64,000 nt of DNA. It comes from CBDHDJ01 sp965261645. GTDB taxonomy: Bacteria > Pseudomonadota > Alphaproteobacteria > SHVV01. Below, in pieces: positions 7,964 through 16,370 of this stretch. The DNA is taken from contig CBDHDJ010000003.1 of assembly GCA_965261645.1 (NCBI GenBank), positions 124,001 to 188,000 of the forward strand, read 5' to 3'. Within the stretch, counting starts at the first letter, position 1. The number at the start of each line of letters is the position of its first letter. The notes under the pieces were generated by a model. It worked only from the letters and a program-made list of their open reading frames with translations. It ran no database searches and had not been told where the DNA came from. A program made the position numbers and the translations under genes.

Positions 7964-9181
7964 ATGATTTCGGTAGTCGAGGCGCTCGAACGAATTCTCA
8001 CCAACCTTCCGCTTCTGCCGAGCGAAACGGTGAGCCTCGAGGAGGCCGCAGGGCGGGTGCTCACGGAAGACGTGGTGGCCCGCCTCGACCAGCCGCCGGT
8101 CTCCGTCTCGGCGATGGATGGTTACGCGGTCCGTGCCGTAGATGTCGCGGGCGCGCCGGTCACGTTGCGTTGCATCGGCGAGGCACCGGCGGGAGGCTCG
8201 TTCAAGCGGCCCATCGGTCCCGGCGAGACGGTCCGTATTTTCACCGGCGGTCCCCTGCCCGACGGCGCCGATGCGATCGTCATCCAGGAGGATACCGAAG
8301 CGGATGGCGAGGCGGTCACCGTGCGCGAGAGCGTGCCGCCGGGTCACTACGTGCGCGCGCACGGCCTCGATTTCCGTGCCGGTGATACCGGCATCGTACA
8401 GGGCCGGATCCTCACGCCGCGCGACGTCGGTTTGGCGGCGGCGATGAACGTGCCCTGGCTCAAGGTCCGGCGCCGCCCGCGCATCGCTCTCATGGCCACC
8501 GGCAACGAGATCGTGCGACCGGGCGAACCCGTTGGGCCGCATCAGATCGTGAGTTCGAATGCCTTGGCGCTTGGTGCCCTGATCGCGTGCAACGGCGGCG
8601 AGAGCTTCGATCTCGGCATCGCGCTCGATTCCCGGGATTCGCTCCACCACCTCGTCGAAGGCGCCCGCGGCGCCGACATGCTGGTGACCATGGGCGGCGC
8701 TTCGGTGGGTGAACACGACCTCGTGCAACGGGTGCTCGAAGAGAAGGGCCTCGAGCTCGACTTCTGGCGCATCGCCATGCGACCGGGCAAGCCGCTGATG
8801 TTCGGCGCCATTGAAGGCGCACCGATGCTCGGCTTTCCCGGCAATCCGGTCTCGTCGCTGGTCTGCGGCCTGATTTTCCTCGTGCCCGCGATCCGCGTGA
8901 TGCTGGGCCTGCGCGATGCCGGCATCAGCGTGCGGGAAACCGCCAGCCTCGGGCGTGACCTCGGCGAGAACGACCAGCGCGAGGACTACCTCCGTGCGAC
9001 GCTCTCGATCGACGATGCCGGGCGGCTTGTCGCCACGCCGTTCAAAAAGCAGGACAGCTCGATGCTTTCGCTGCTTGCCCGGTCGGACTGCCTGATCGTG
9101 CGCGCGCCCCATGCGCCGCCGGCGAGGGCGGGCGATGCGGTCGAAATCATCCCCTTGGGCGTCGGCCAGACCCAAATCTAG
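7964..9181 (+). CDS. moeA: Molybdopterin molybdenumtransferase
   Basis: MoeA inserts molybdate into adenylylated molybdopterin. It is 405 aa. DGYAVRAVD lies in domain 1; the MoCF-like domain has ATGNEIV, GGASVGEHD, MRPGKPLMFG and GFPGNPVSSLV. It follows moaC by 7 bases. Its TAG stop is part of the CTAG that was the target of the IS5-type element, which begins at the next base. Because CTAG is duplicated, the stop was there before the insertion and the protein is unchanged. Confidence 0.95.
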   Translation: MISVVEALERILTNLPLLPSETVSLEEAAGRVLTEDVVARLDQPPVSVSAMDGYAVRAVDVAGAPVTLRCIGEAPAGGSFKRPIGPGETVRIFTGGPLPDGADAIVIQEDTEADGEAVTVRESVPPGHYVRAHGLDFRAGDTGIVQGRILTPRDVGLAAAMNVPWLKVRRRPRIALMATGNEIVRPGEPVGPHQIVSSNALALGALIACNGGESFDLGIALDSRDSLHHLVEGARGADMLVTMGGASVGEHDLVQRVLEEKGLELDFWRIAMRPGKPLMFGAIEGAPMLGFPGNPVSSLVCGLIFLVPAIRVMLGLRDAGISVRETASLGRDLGENDQREDYLRATLSIDDAGRLVATPFKKQDSSMLSLLARSDCLIVRAPHAPPARAGDAVEIIPLGVGQTQI

Positions 9182-9243
9182 CAGGCTGCTGAAAAAGTCC
9201 TCGCATTTGCAGTTGTGACATGATTCTGTGATTCCTTCGGGTG

Positions 9244-10377
9244 ATGGAGGATGGCATGCGGGGTCGAGATCAAAGCAGTGGCAATTTATTCAGCTACGTA
9301 GACCTGGAAGAGCGTGTTCCGGATGATCATCCGCTGCGTCTGATCCGTGAGATCGTGAACGACGTATTGGGGTCTCTATCTTCGGAGTTCGAGACGCTTT
9401 ATTCCCACATGGGTCGCCCATCGATCCCGCCGGAGAAGCTTCTTCGAGCGTTACTGTTGCAGGTGTTTTATTCGATCCGCTCGGAGCGTCAGCTGATGGA
9501 GCAGCTAAACTTCAACATGCTGTTTCGCTGGTTTGTGGGGCTTGGGCTGGACGATGGCGTGTGGGACGCCAGCGCGTTCTGCCACAACCGGGACCGTCTT
9601 CTGGAGGCGGAGGTTTCGGCGCAGCTGCTTGCGGGGGTTATCCAGCACCACAAGGTACGGGGACTATTGAGCCGGGATCATTTTTCGGTAGACGGAACAT
9701 TGATCGAGGCCTGGGCGTCGATGAAGAGCTTTCGTCCCAAAGGTGAGGACGATGGCGACGGGGGATCGGGGCGCAACGCCGAGCGGGATTTTCATGGCGA
9801 GAAACGCTCGAACGCGACCCATGCAAGCACCACTGATCCGGACGCCCGGCTTTATCGCAAGGGTAATGGCCGGGAAAGCAAGCTGTGTTACATGGGCCAT
9901 GCGCTGACGGAGAACCGCCATGGTCTGGCAGTCGGCGGCGGCGTGACCATTGCGTCGGGCACGGCGGAACGCGAAGCCGCCCTTGATCTGATCGACAGGC
10001 ATCGCCCGGTGGAGAGTAGAGGCGGCCCGCGTCGGATCACGGTGGGCGGGGACAAGGGTTTTGACGTCGCGGATTTTGTCGAGGAACTGCGGCACCGCAA
10101 GGTGACCCCCCATATCGCCGTCCAGGACCACGTCACCAAGACCGGCAAGCGGCGCAAGACCAAGATAGACGGGCGCACGACGCGCCATCCCGGTTACGGC
10201 GTCAGCCAACGTTGCCGTAAGCGCATCGAGGAGGTCTTCGGCTGGGTCAAGACGAGCGCGGGATTGAGCAAGACCAAATTCCGGGGCCGCCACCGGGTCG
10301 ACGCTTCGTTCACCCTGGCCTTGGCCGCCTACAACCTCGTCCGACTACCCAGACTGCTGGCGGAGGCGCCAACATGA
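9244..10377 (+). CDS. IS5-family transposase, copy 1
   Basis: A 377-aa DDE transposase from ATG 9244 (a GTG lies just before). The DUF772 N-terminal domain (YVDLEERVPDDHPL to LFRWFVGLGLDDGVWD) is followed by the core: first Asp in HFSVDGTLIEAW, second in VGGDKGFDVADF, Glu in RKRIEEVFGWVKTSAG. Residue E in TLIEAW is the family-typical one; copy 2 has G. Its stop overlaps the following small ORF as ATGA. Confidence 0.9.
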   Translation: MEDGMRGRDQSSGNLFSYVDLEERVPDDHPLRLIREIVNDVLGSLSSEFETLYSHMGRPSIPPEKLLRALLLQVFYSIRSERQLMEQLNFNMLFRWFVGLGLDDGVWDASAFCHNRDRLLEAEVSAQLLAGVIQHHKVRGLLSRDHFSVDGTLIEAWASMKSFRPKGEDDGDGGSGRNAERDFHGEKRSNATHASTTDPDARLYRKGNGRESKLCYMGHALTENRHGLAVGGGVTIASGTAEREAALDLIDRHRPVESRGGPRRITVGGDKGFDVADFVEELRHRKVTPHIAVQDHVTKTGKRRKTKIDGRTTRHPGYGVSQRCRKRIEEVFGWVKTSAGLSKTKFRGRHRVDASFTLALAAYNLVRLPRLLAEAPT

Positions 10378-10535
10378 CGGGCGATGCCGGCACGCCGCTG
10401 ACCGCAAAGTGGCAGATCATCGAACTGGATGAAGCCCAGGGCATCGGATCGGTCGAGATTGAAGACGGTTTCACCCTAAGACACGAAATCTCATTTCATT
10501 TCGGCGATGAATCCGAGTTCAAGGCCCGGCAATGA
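10374..10535 (+). CDS. Small second ORF of the IS5-type element, 53 aa
   Basis: The ATG overlaps the transposase stop (ATGA), so it is probably made by translational coupling. It begins MTGDAGTPLTAKWQII and has EAQGIGSVEIEDGF, which loosely recalls OB-fold cold-shock-type proteins; this likeness is weak. The same ORF is in copy 2. It is too short to be seen in most automatic calls. Confidence 0.45.
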   Translation: MTGDAGTPLTAKWQIIELDEAQGIGSVEIEDGFTLRHEISFHFGDESEFKARQ

Positions 10536-10570
10536 TGACTTGTTCAGCAGCCTGCTAGAGCGTTTTCCTA

Positions 10571-11077
10571 TCATTTGCGGTCATAGCCGGCAGCAGCGAA
10601 GTAGTTTTCGCATTCCGTTGGTGTGAAGGTGTCGATGCCTTGGGCGATGGCGTCCCAGAGGTCATCGACGGTTCGGGCGGCGGTCTTTTTGAGGAAAGCC
10701 TTGAGCTTGGAGAAGGCCATTTCAATGGGGTTAAAGTCAGGGCTGTAGGGCGGCAGGAAGCGCAACTCTGCCGCGGCGACTTCGATGGCCGTGCGCACGG
10801 CGATGGGTTTGTGGGCGGGTAAGTTATCCATCACCACGATATCGCCGGGTTTGAGCGTCGGGACCAAGACCTGCTCCACATAAGCGAGGAAGGCGGCACC
10901 ATGCATGGCACCGTCGAGCACCATGGGCGCGGTCATGCCTTCAAGGCGGAGCGCGCCAACGAAGGTCGTCGTCTTCCAGTGTCCATGAGGCACCGGTGCT
11001 TGGCAACGCTCGCCCCGTGGCGCCCGGCCGTAACGCCGGGCCATCTTGGTCGAAGCGCCGGTCTCGTCAATGAACAC
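10571..11077 (-). CDS. IS630-type transposase, catalytic part
   Basis: The DDE domain of an IS630 (Tc1/mariner-like) transposase, 168 aa from the ATG, but the open frame reaches back to the A-run at 11170-11177. FIDETGASTKMARRYG has the first Asp, VVMDNLPAHK the second, and PPYSPDFNPIEMAFSKLK the third acidic residue. It is made as a fusion with the HTH part only if the ribosome or polymerase slips at the A-run. Confidence 0.85.
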   Translation of the reverse strand: MFIDETGASTKMARRYGRAPRGERCQAPVPHGHWKTTTFVGALRLEGMTAPMVLDGAMHGAAFLAYVEQVLVPTLKPGDIVVMDNLPAHKPIAVRTAIEVAAAELRFLPPYSPDFNPIEMAFSKLKAFLKKTAARTVDDLWDAIAQGIDTFTPTECENYFAAAGYDRK

Positions 11078-11138
11078 CAGCCGCTCGGGCTTCAGATCGG
11101 GTTGGGCGTCGAACCAGGCCTGCCGGCGGCGCAGGACG

Positions 11139-11519
11139 TCAGCTCGCTGTTGCTCGCAGGCGTGCGCGGTTTTTTTTGAACGTCATGCCGTGCCGGTCGA
11201 GCAGCCGCCAGACCGTGCTTTGGGCCACCGTCAAGCCATGCCCCGCGTCCAGGTGTGCCGCGATCTCGCCCAAGGTGATGTCCGGCGTCTCGTCAACCAG
11301 CGCCAGGATTTCCTCGGCATGGGCCTCGATCCGGTGCGAGCGGTGGTCACCGCCTTGCGGCCTAGGCCCGACATCGCCCGTCCGCCGCCACCGATTCACC
11401 CATTTGATCGCCGTCGAGGCCGCAACCCCGAAGCGGCGCGCCGCCGAGCGCCGCGACAGGCCGCTGTCAACCGCCGATACAAGCCGTTCTCGAAGATCAT
11501 TGGAAAGAGGTTTCGTCAT
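11139..11519 (-). CDS. IS630-type transposase, helix-turn-helix part
   Basis: 126 aa from MTKPLSNDLRERLVSA. It has the paired HTH of the family (SRRSAARRFGVAASTAIKW and a winged second half ending STVWRLLDRHGMTFKK). At the run of eight A (11177-11170) this frame goes on to RARLRATAS and stops, while the other frame continues as KTAHACEQQRADVL into the catalytic part. Seven A would fuse the two. Confidence 0.8.
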   Translation of the reverse strand: MTKPLSNDLRERLVSAVDSGLSRRSAARRFGVAASTAIKWVNRWRRTGDVGPRPQGGDHRSHRIEAHAEEILALVDETPDITLGEIAAHLDAGHGLTVAQSTVWRLLDRHGMTFKKNRARLRATAS

Positions 11520-11676
11520 GCAGCCTGGCCTCCTCCACCAGCCCACATCTTGAATCAGAAATTCGATCCCATGGGAATCCCAAAAAGAATCCGTCAGCTC
11601 AGAAAATGCTCTAGCAGGCTGCTGAAAAAGTCCTCGCATTTGCAGTTGTGACATGATTCTGTGATTCCTTCGGGTG

Positions 11677-12810
11677 ATGGAGGATGGCATGCGGGGTCGA
11701 GATCAAAGCAGTGGCAATTTATTCAGCTACGTAGACCTGGAAGAGCGTGTTCCGGATGATCATCCGCTGCGTCTGATCCGTGAGATCGTGAACGACGTAT
11801 TGGGGTCTCTATCTTCGGAGTTCGAGACGCTTTATTCCCACATGGGTCGCCCATCGATCCCGCCGGAGAAGCTTCTTCGAGCGTTACTGTTGCAGGTGTT
11901 TTATTCGATCCGCTCGGAGCGTCAGCTGATGGAGCAGCTAAACTTCAACATGCTGTTTCGCTGGTTTGTGGGGCTTGGGCTGGACGATGGCGTGTGGGAC
12001 GCCAGCGCGTTCTGCCACAACCGGGACCGTCTTCTGGAGGCGGAGGTTTCGGCGCAGCTGCTTGCGGGGGTTATCCAGCACCACAAGGTACGGGGACTAT
12101 TGAGCCGGGATCATTTTTCGGTAGACGGAACATTGATCGGGGCCTGGGCGTCGATGAAGAGCTTTCGTCCCAAAGGTGAGGACGATGGCGACGGGGGATC
12201 GGGGCGCAACGCCGAGCGGGATTTTCATGGCGAGAAACGCTCGAACGCGACCCATGCAAGCACCACTGATCCGGACGCCCGGCTTTATCGCAAGGGTAAT
12301 GGCCGGGAAAGCAAGCTGTGTTACATGGGCCATGCGCTGACGGAGAACCGCCATGGTCTGGCAGTCGGCGGCGGCGTGACCATTGCGTCGGGCACGGCGG
12401 AACGCGAAGCCGCCCTTGATCTGATCGACAGGCATCGCCCGGTGGAGAGTAGAGGCGGCCCGCGTCGGATCACGGTGGGCGGGGACAAGGGTTTTGACGT
12501 CGCGGATTTTGTCGAGGAACTGCGGCACCGCAAGGTGACCCCCCATATCGCCGTCCAGGACCACGTCACCAAGACCGGCAAGCGGCGCAAGACCAAGATA
12601 GACGGGCGCACGACGCGCCATCCCGGTTACGGCGTCAGCCAACGTTGCCGTAAGCGCATCGAGGAGGTCTTCGGCTGGGTCAAGACGAGCGCGGGATTGA
12701 GCAAGACCAAATTCCGGGGCCGCCACCGGGTCGACGCTTCGTTCACCCTGGCCTTGGCCGCCTACAACCTCGTCCGACTACCCAGACTGCTGGCGGAGGC
12801 GCCAACATGA
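11677..12810 (+). CDS. IS5-family transposase, copy 2
   Basis: Same protein as copy 1 except for Glu to Gly in TLIGAWAS, three residues after the first catalytic Asp region (VDGTLI). Whether this residue matters is not known from the sequence. Other core residues are the same. The small second ORF follows with the same ATGA overlap. Confidence 0.9.
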   Translation: MEDGMRGRDQSSGNLFSYVDLEERVPDDHPLRLIREIVNDVLGSLSSEFETLYSHMGRPSIPPEKLLRALLLQVFYSIRSERQLMEQLNFNMLFRWFVGLGLDDGVWDASAFCHNRDRLLEAEVSAQLLAGVIQHHKVRGLLSRDHFSVDGTLIGAWASMKSFRPKGEDDGDGGSGRNAERDFHGEKRSNATHASTTDPDARLYRKGNGRESKLCYMGHALTENRHGLAVGGGVTIASGTAEREAALDLIDRHRPVESRGGPRRITVGGDKGFDVADFVEELRHRKVTPHIAVQDHVTKTGKRRKTKIDGRTTRHPGYGVSQRCRKRIEEVFGWVKTSAGLSKTKFRGRHRVDASFTLALAAYNLVRLPRLLAEAPT

Positions 12811-12968
12811 CGGGCGATGCCGGCACGCCGCTGACCGCAAAGTGGCAGATCATCGAACTGGATGAAGCCCAGGGCATCGGATCGGTCGAGATTGAAGACG
12901 GTTTCACCCTAAGACACGAAATCTCATTTCATTTCGGCGATGAATCCGAGTTCAAGGCCCGGCAATGA
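12807..12968 (+). CDS. Small second ORF of the IS5-type element, copy 2
   Basis: Identical in reading to the 53-aa ORF of copy 1, at the same offset of 2433 bases. Its ATG lies in the transposase stop. Confidence 0.45.
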   Translation: MTGDAGTPLTAKWQIIELDEAQGIGSVEIEDGFTLRHEISFHFGDESEFKARQ

Positions 12969-13056
12969 TGACTTGTTCAGCAGCCTGCTAGTGCCCGCGG
13001 GCGGATGTTCGCCCGTATTTGCTGGCATCGATCATCCCGCTTCTGCGAAAGAGGGC

Positions 13057-13085
13057 TTGACGCGTGGCTAGAACCAAACTAGAAC
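13057..13085 (+). promoter_or_regulatory. lexA promoter with SOS box GAAC-N7-GAAC
   Basis: GAACCAAACTAGAAC (13071-13085) is the alphaproteobacterial LexA operator. It overlaps a promoter: TTGACG (13057-13062), 17 bases, TAGAAC (13080-13085). LexA bound here would block its own promoter, the usual autoregulation. It lies 82 bases before the lexA start and downstream of the IS cluster, so it was left intact. Confidence 0.85.
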
Positions 13086-13167
13086 ATGCGTGCAGGTTGT
13101 TGTTTTGTTCTATATGTTGTGGTCCCGACAATCGCCTCATCGACAACCATCAATCAGCGGCACGGAC

Positions 13168-13869
13168 ATGTTGACCAAGAAACAGCACGAACTCCTCCAG
13201 TTCATCCATCACCGCTTGCTCGACACCGGCGTCTCGCCGTCGTTCGACGAGATGAAGGATGCGCTTAACCTGCGCTCCAAATCGGGCATTCACCGCCTGA
13301 TCACTGCGCTCGAGGAGCGCGGCTTCATCACCCGCCTCCCCCATCGCGCCCGCGCGCTCGAAGTCATCAAAATGCCCGAAGCGGCGGCTGGCGGCAGCGC
13401 CAAACGGCCCGCGGCCAAGTCCGCCAACGTCATCCGGGCGGATTTCAGCGGCCCGCTGGCCGGGGTGTCCGCCGCCTCGCCGGAGGAGGCGGTCGAGCTC
13501 CCGCTCTACGGCCGGATTGCCGCCGGTACCCCGATCGAGGCGCTCCACGATCAGTCGAACAGCGTGACGGTCCCGCCCGCCTTGGTCGGTCACGGCGAAT
13601 ATTACGCGCTTGAAGTCGACGGCGATTCGATGGTCGATGCCGGCATCTACGACGGCGACACGGCGATCATCGAGCGCTGCGACACCGCGGAGAACGGCGC
13701 CGTCGTGGTGGCGCTCATCGACAATGTCGAGGTCACCCTGAAACGGCTCCGCCGCAAGGGCAACTCGGTCGCCCTGGAAGCCGCCAATCCCGCCTACGAA
13801 ACAAGGATCTTCGGCCCCGACCAGGTCAAGGTGCAGGGGCGGCTCTCGGGGTTGATCCGGAAATACTGA
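13168..13869 (+). CDS. lexA: LexA repressor
   Basis: The SOS repressor, 233 aa from MLTKKQHELLQFIHHRLL. The winged HTH spans about residues 1-65 (SFDEMKDALNLRSKSGIHRLI is the recognition area). The S24 peptidase-like half follows: cleavage at Ala119-Gly120 in GRIAAGTP, Ser154 in DGDSMVDAG, Lys192 in VTLKRL. All key residues are present. I prefer this ATG over one 26 codons upstream, since it fits the family start and leaves the operator free. The next genes downstream are on the other strand. Confidence 0.97.
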   Translation: MLTKKQHELLQFIHHRLLDTGVSPSFDEMKDALNLRSKSGIHRLITALEERGFITRLPHRARALEVIKMPEAAAGGSAKRPAAKSANVIRADFSGPLAGVSAASPEEAVELPLYGRIAAGTPIEALHDQSNSVTVPPALVGHGEYYALEVDGDSMVDAGIYDGDTAIIERCDTAENGAVVVALIDNVEVTLKRLRRKGNSVALEAANPAYETRIFGPDQVKVQGRLSGLIRKY

Positions 13870-13906
13870 TCACGACCGGTCTTCGCAGCGACCTCCCGGA
13901 GGGCAA

Positions 13907-14674
13907 TCACGCTTCCCGATTCTCTTTGGCCAAGGCGCTGACGCGTTTCTCCAAACTAATCTTAAGCTCCTTCATGTTCTTGAAGAAGATTACGGGATAG
14001 TCCTTTAGGTCGAACTCAAGGGGGGTTCCCTGCCGCGCAACATAGATTGGCGTTTTGCCCAATCCCTGCGCGTATCCAGCCTCGTAATAGACGTTGGCTC
14101 TGGAGTGTGTCAGATCGACGGTGACGTACTCCGCCCTCCTGATGGATTCCAATATTCTGTCCGTAATTCGTTCGTTGGATTCTGGATCATCAACACGCTC
14201 AGCCTTGACGCCGCACCGTTCGCAAGCCTCTTTGATTGCGTCCAGTACATCCTCAAGTTGCGCGTCCTCTGGATCCATCGGCATCGCCACAAAGGCGTAT
14301 CCAGCTTCAACGTTGTCTTGAGGCGCAGTGGAACCCCTTTCGGCACTGGTGCCAAAATCTGGGGATGACATCACGCCAATTGTCTCATCGATCATGTCCA
14401 CAACTGGTGTAACGAGATCCATGAAATAGGGTGGATGGAACATTGCGTCGAAGACGTCGACGTTTTCAATGACCATACCGCCGAAGGCCGGCGGCGGGGA
14501 AATCGTAAGTGTCTTAAAACAACCTGCGTCGATTACATCTCGCCTTACGGCCGATTGGGTTTTATTGAGATAGGTCCGGAGATCTTGCTGTTCCCCCCGA
14601 CTCTTGGCCTCCTTCCACGCGGTAACGGTACACTTGTACTGTTCCAGCTTGGCAATCCTATACTCAATCGTCAT
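13907..14674 (-). CDS. Deoxyribosyltransferase/TIR-like domain protein next to a SIR2-like gene
   Basis: 255 aa. The N-terminal half (to about 120) is unrecognised. The C-terminal half has the pattern of nucleoside 2-deoxyribosyltransferase-like or TIR-like folds: YAFVAMPMDPE, then AIKEACERCGVKAERVDD, RITDRILESIRRAEYVTVDL, and SRANVYYEAGYAQGLGK, where the Glu in the YYEAGYA block matches the usual catalytic or ligand position. Domains of this type occur in anti-phage systems and in NAD or nucleotide signalling. It follows the SIR2-like gene by 50 bases on the same strand, so they were probably one operon. The exact activity cannot be told from sequence. Confidence 0.6.
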   Translation of the reverse strand: MTIEYRIAKLEQYKCTVTAWKEAKSRGEQQDLRTYLNKTQSAVRRDVIDAGCFKTLTISPPPAFGGMVIENVDVFDAMFHPPYFMDLVTPVVDMIDETIGVMSSPDFGTSAERGSTAPQDNVEAGYAFVAMPMDPEDAQLEDVLDAIKEACERCGVKAERVDDPESNERITDRILESIRRAEYVTVDLTHSRANVYYEAGYAQGLGKTPIYVARQGTPLEFDLKDYPVIFFKNMKELKISLEKRVSALAKENREA

Positions 14675-15265
14675 AGGAAGCGTCTGGTTTTCATGGCGCC
14701 TGAGTTAGGCATAAATTGTGCGAGCTACCTCATTAGCACTCGCCCGAACTCATCGGACAGTGCTCCACATTGTAGGTCGTTGCGAATAATGGGGTGATCT
14801 CTCCTAAACCCCGGAAAGAGTTTGTCGACTGCTTCTCCGGCAACCTGTGTCGCCACATCCGACAGGCCGTAGGCGGTACCAAAAATACGTTTGACACTAA
14901 ATGGATCGCGCTGGAGCGGTAATAGCAGGCGCATGTTTTCTCCCAAATACGAAAATCCAAGAAATACTACGTCTTCGGCTTGTTCAATCTCGGCGTGTAT
15001 CGCTCCTCGCGTGTCGGGGTGCATGATTTGTCCAGTATAAGTGTTGATCCCCTTAGAGAGGCCGAGAAGGCCTGCTGCGCCGTGAACGCGATCGCTGCTG
15101 CCAAAGGCCACATCATCTTGTTGACCCTGCCATGGAAGATTTCCAACCTTGCCGTAAACGTGAATGATCTGCGCCCGTGAGATTATTGTGGCCGCTACAT
15201 CCGGTTGCACAGAGTAATGCTGCTGAAGGGCATGGTATAGGAAATGTTCCAGACATCGGTCGTAC

Positions 15266-16370
15266 CTTGCCTATCCGGTTTACACCCACACCCACTAGGG
15301 CTAGAATGGGCGCAACCCGGATATAGGGGAGCGCGCCATGGATGTTCTCGACCGCGCCGATCTCCCATTCCCGCATTCGCTACCCGAGTTCCAGCGACTT
15401 TTCCCCGATGATGCGGCCTGCGCCGCCTACCTGGAGAAAGCCCGCTGGGGAGACGGCTTTGCCTGCCCGCACTGCGGCACGGCGGGAGAGCCGTTCCACT
15501 TTGAAAACCGCCCTGGCGTCCTGCGCTGCCGCAAGTGCCGCCAGAACACCGGGCTGACGGTGGGAACAGTGATGGAGCGTAGCCACACTCCGCTGAACGT
15601 CTGGTTCTGGGCCGCTTATCTGGTCGCCAGTCAGACGCCCGGCATGTCCGCCGTGCAGTTTCAGCGGCAACTTGGTCTTTCGCGCTACGAGACGGCCTTT
15701 CAAATTCTCCACAAGCTCCGCTCGGGCATGGTGCGGCCCAACCAAGACAGGATCGGTGGACAGCCCAAGAACCATGTTGAGGTGGACGAAACCTGGGTTG
15801 GCGGGCGAACGCGTGGGGAAGGCCGTGGTGTTCACCACAAGGTTCCCGTCTCCTGTGCCATCGAGGTGCGTCATCGAAAGCCGGGCACCAAGCTCGACAA
15901 CCGGAAAGACGGACGCTATGCCGGACGCGTTCGGCTCGCCGTCGTGCTCGACCGTAGCGCCGAGTCGCTCTGTGGGTTCGTCGAGAGCACCGTCGCGCCG
16001 GGATCGCTGATCGTTACTGACGATTGGAGCGGCTATGCTGGCCTCGGTAAGCGCGGCTATGAGCACTTCGCTGTTGCCGAGTGTGGTGATCCAGAGGTTG
16101 CCGAGCAATACCTGCCGATCATCCATCTGGTTTTCGCCAACCTGGAGACGTGGCTGATCGGTATCCACCACGGCGTTAGCCACCAGCACCTACAAGCCTA
16201 CCTCAACGAGTTCACCTTCCGCTTCAACAGACGGTTCTACCCGTTCAACGCCTTCCGCTCATTGCTCGGCATCGCGGGCGACACCTCTGCTCCAACCTAT
16301 GCCGAGCTTTACTCGGGAGAGTGGCGGCACCCTACATGTAGCGGTCATCGGCGTTAACCAGATAGGCAAG
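15266..16370 (+). mobile_element. IS1595-family insertion sequence (in SIR2-like gene)
   Basis: The imperfect inverted repeats begin CTTGCCTATCCGGTTTAC (15266) and, read inward from the right end (16370), CTTGCCTATCTGGTTAAC. The 8-bp flanks are GGTCGTAC (15258-15265) and GGTCGTAG (16371-16378), seven of eight identical. IS1595 elements make 8-bp duplications. 1105 bp. Confidence 0.85.
15338..16357 (+). CDS. IS1595-family transposase
   Basis: 339 aa. A zinc ribbon (CPHCGTAGEPF and CRKCRQN) opens the protein, as in this family. The DDE-type core has EVDETWVGGRTRG (first Asp), IVTDDWSGYAGL (second Asp) and a C-terminal HGVSHQHLQAYLNEFTFRFNRR region (key basic and His residues, split here only in words). 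The frame is intact. It is transcribed against the SIR2-like gene it interrupts. Confidence 0.85.
   Translation: MDVLDRADLPFPHSLPEFQRLFPDDAACAAYLEKARWGDGFACPHCGTAGEPFHFENRPGVLRCRKCRQNTGLTVGTVMERSHTPLNVWFWAAYLVASQTPGMSAVQFQRQLGLSRYETAFQILHKLRSGMVRPNQDRIGGQPKNHVEVDETWVGGRTRGEGRGVHHKVPVSCAIEVRHRKPGTKLDNRKDGRYAGRVRLAVVLDRSAESLCGFVESTVAPGSLIVTDDWSGYAGLGKRGYEHFAVAECGDPEVAEQYLPIIHLVFANLETWLIGIHHGVSHQHLQAYLNEFTFRFNRRFYPFNAFRSLLGIAGDTSAPTYAELYSGEWRHPTCSGHRR

Larger units (their letters stand above)
9182..10554 (+). mobile_element. IS5-type insertion sequence, copy 1
   Basis: The element is 1373 bp with imperfect inverted ends, CAGGCTGCTGAAAAAGTCC on the left and CAGGCTGCTGAACAAGTC read inward from the right. 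CTAG stands on both sides (9178-9181, 10555-10558), as expected for IS5-like YTAR targets. It holds a transposase gene and a small second ORF. It is nearly identical to copy 2. Confidence 0.9.
10558..11611 (-). mobile_element. IS630-type insertion sequence inside the IS5 tandem junction
   Basis: The ends read GAGCGTTTTC (10558) and GAAAATGCTC (11611), imperfect inverted repeats. TA flanks both sides (10556-10557, 11612-11613), the classic IS630/Tc1 target duplication. Removing the element and one TA gives CTGCTAGCAGG, exactly one CTAG between two IS5-type ends. It is 1054 bp with two frames, orfA and orfB, on minus. Confidence 0.85.
11615..12987 (+). mobile_element. IS5-type insertion sequence, copy 2
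   Basis: The same 1373-bp length and ends as copy 1, with CTAG at the right (12988-12991). The difference I noticed is A9707 to G12140. The two copies lie in the same orientation and share one CTAG once the IS630 element is removed, so they form a head-to-tail dimer. Confidence 0.9.

Noticed and set aside
7826..9175. 449-codon frame on minus opposite moeA
   Set aside because: A high-GC shadow of moeA; rich in His, Arg and Asp with no motifs.
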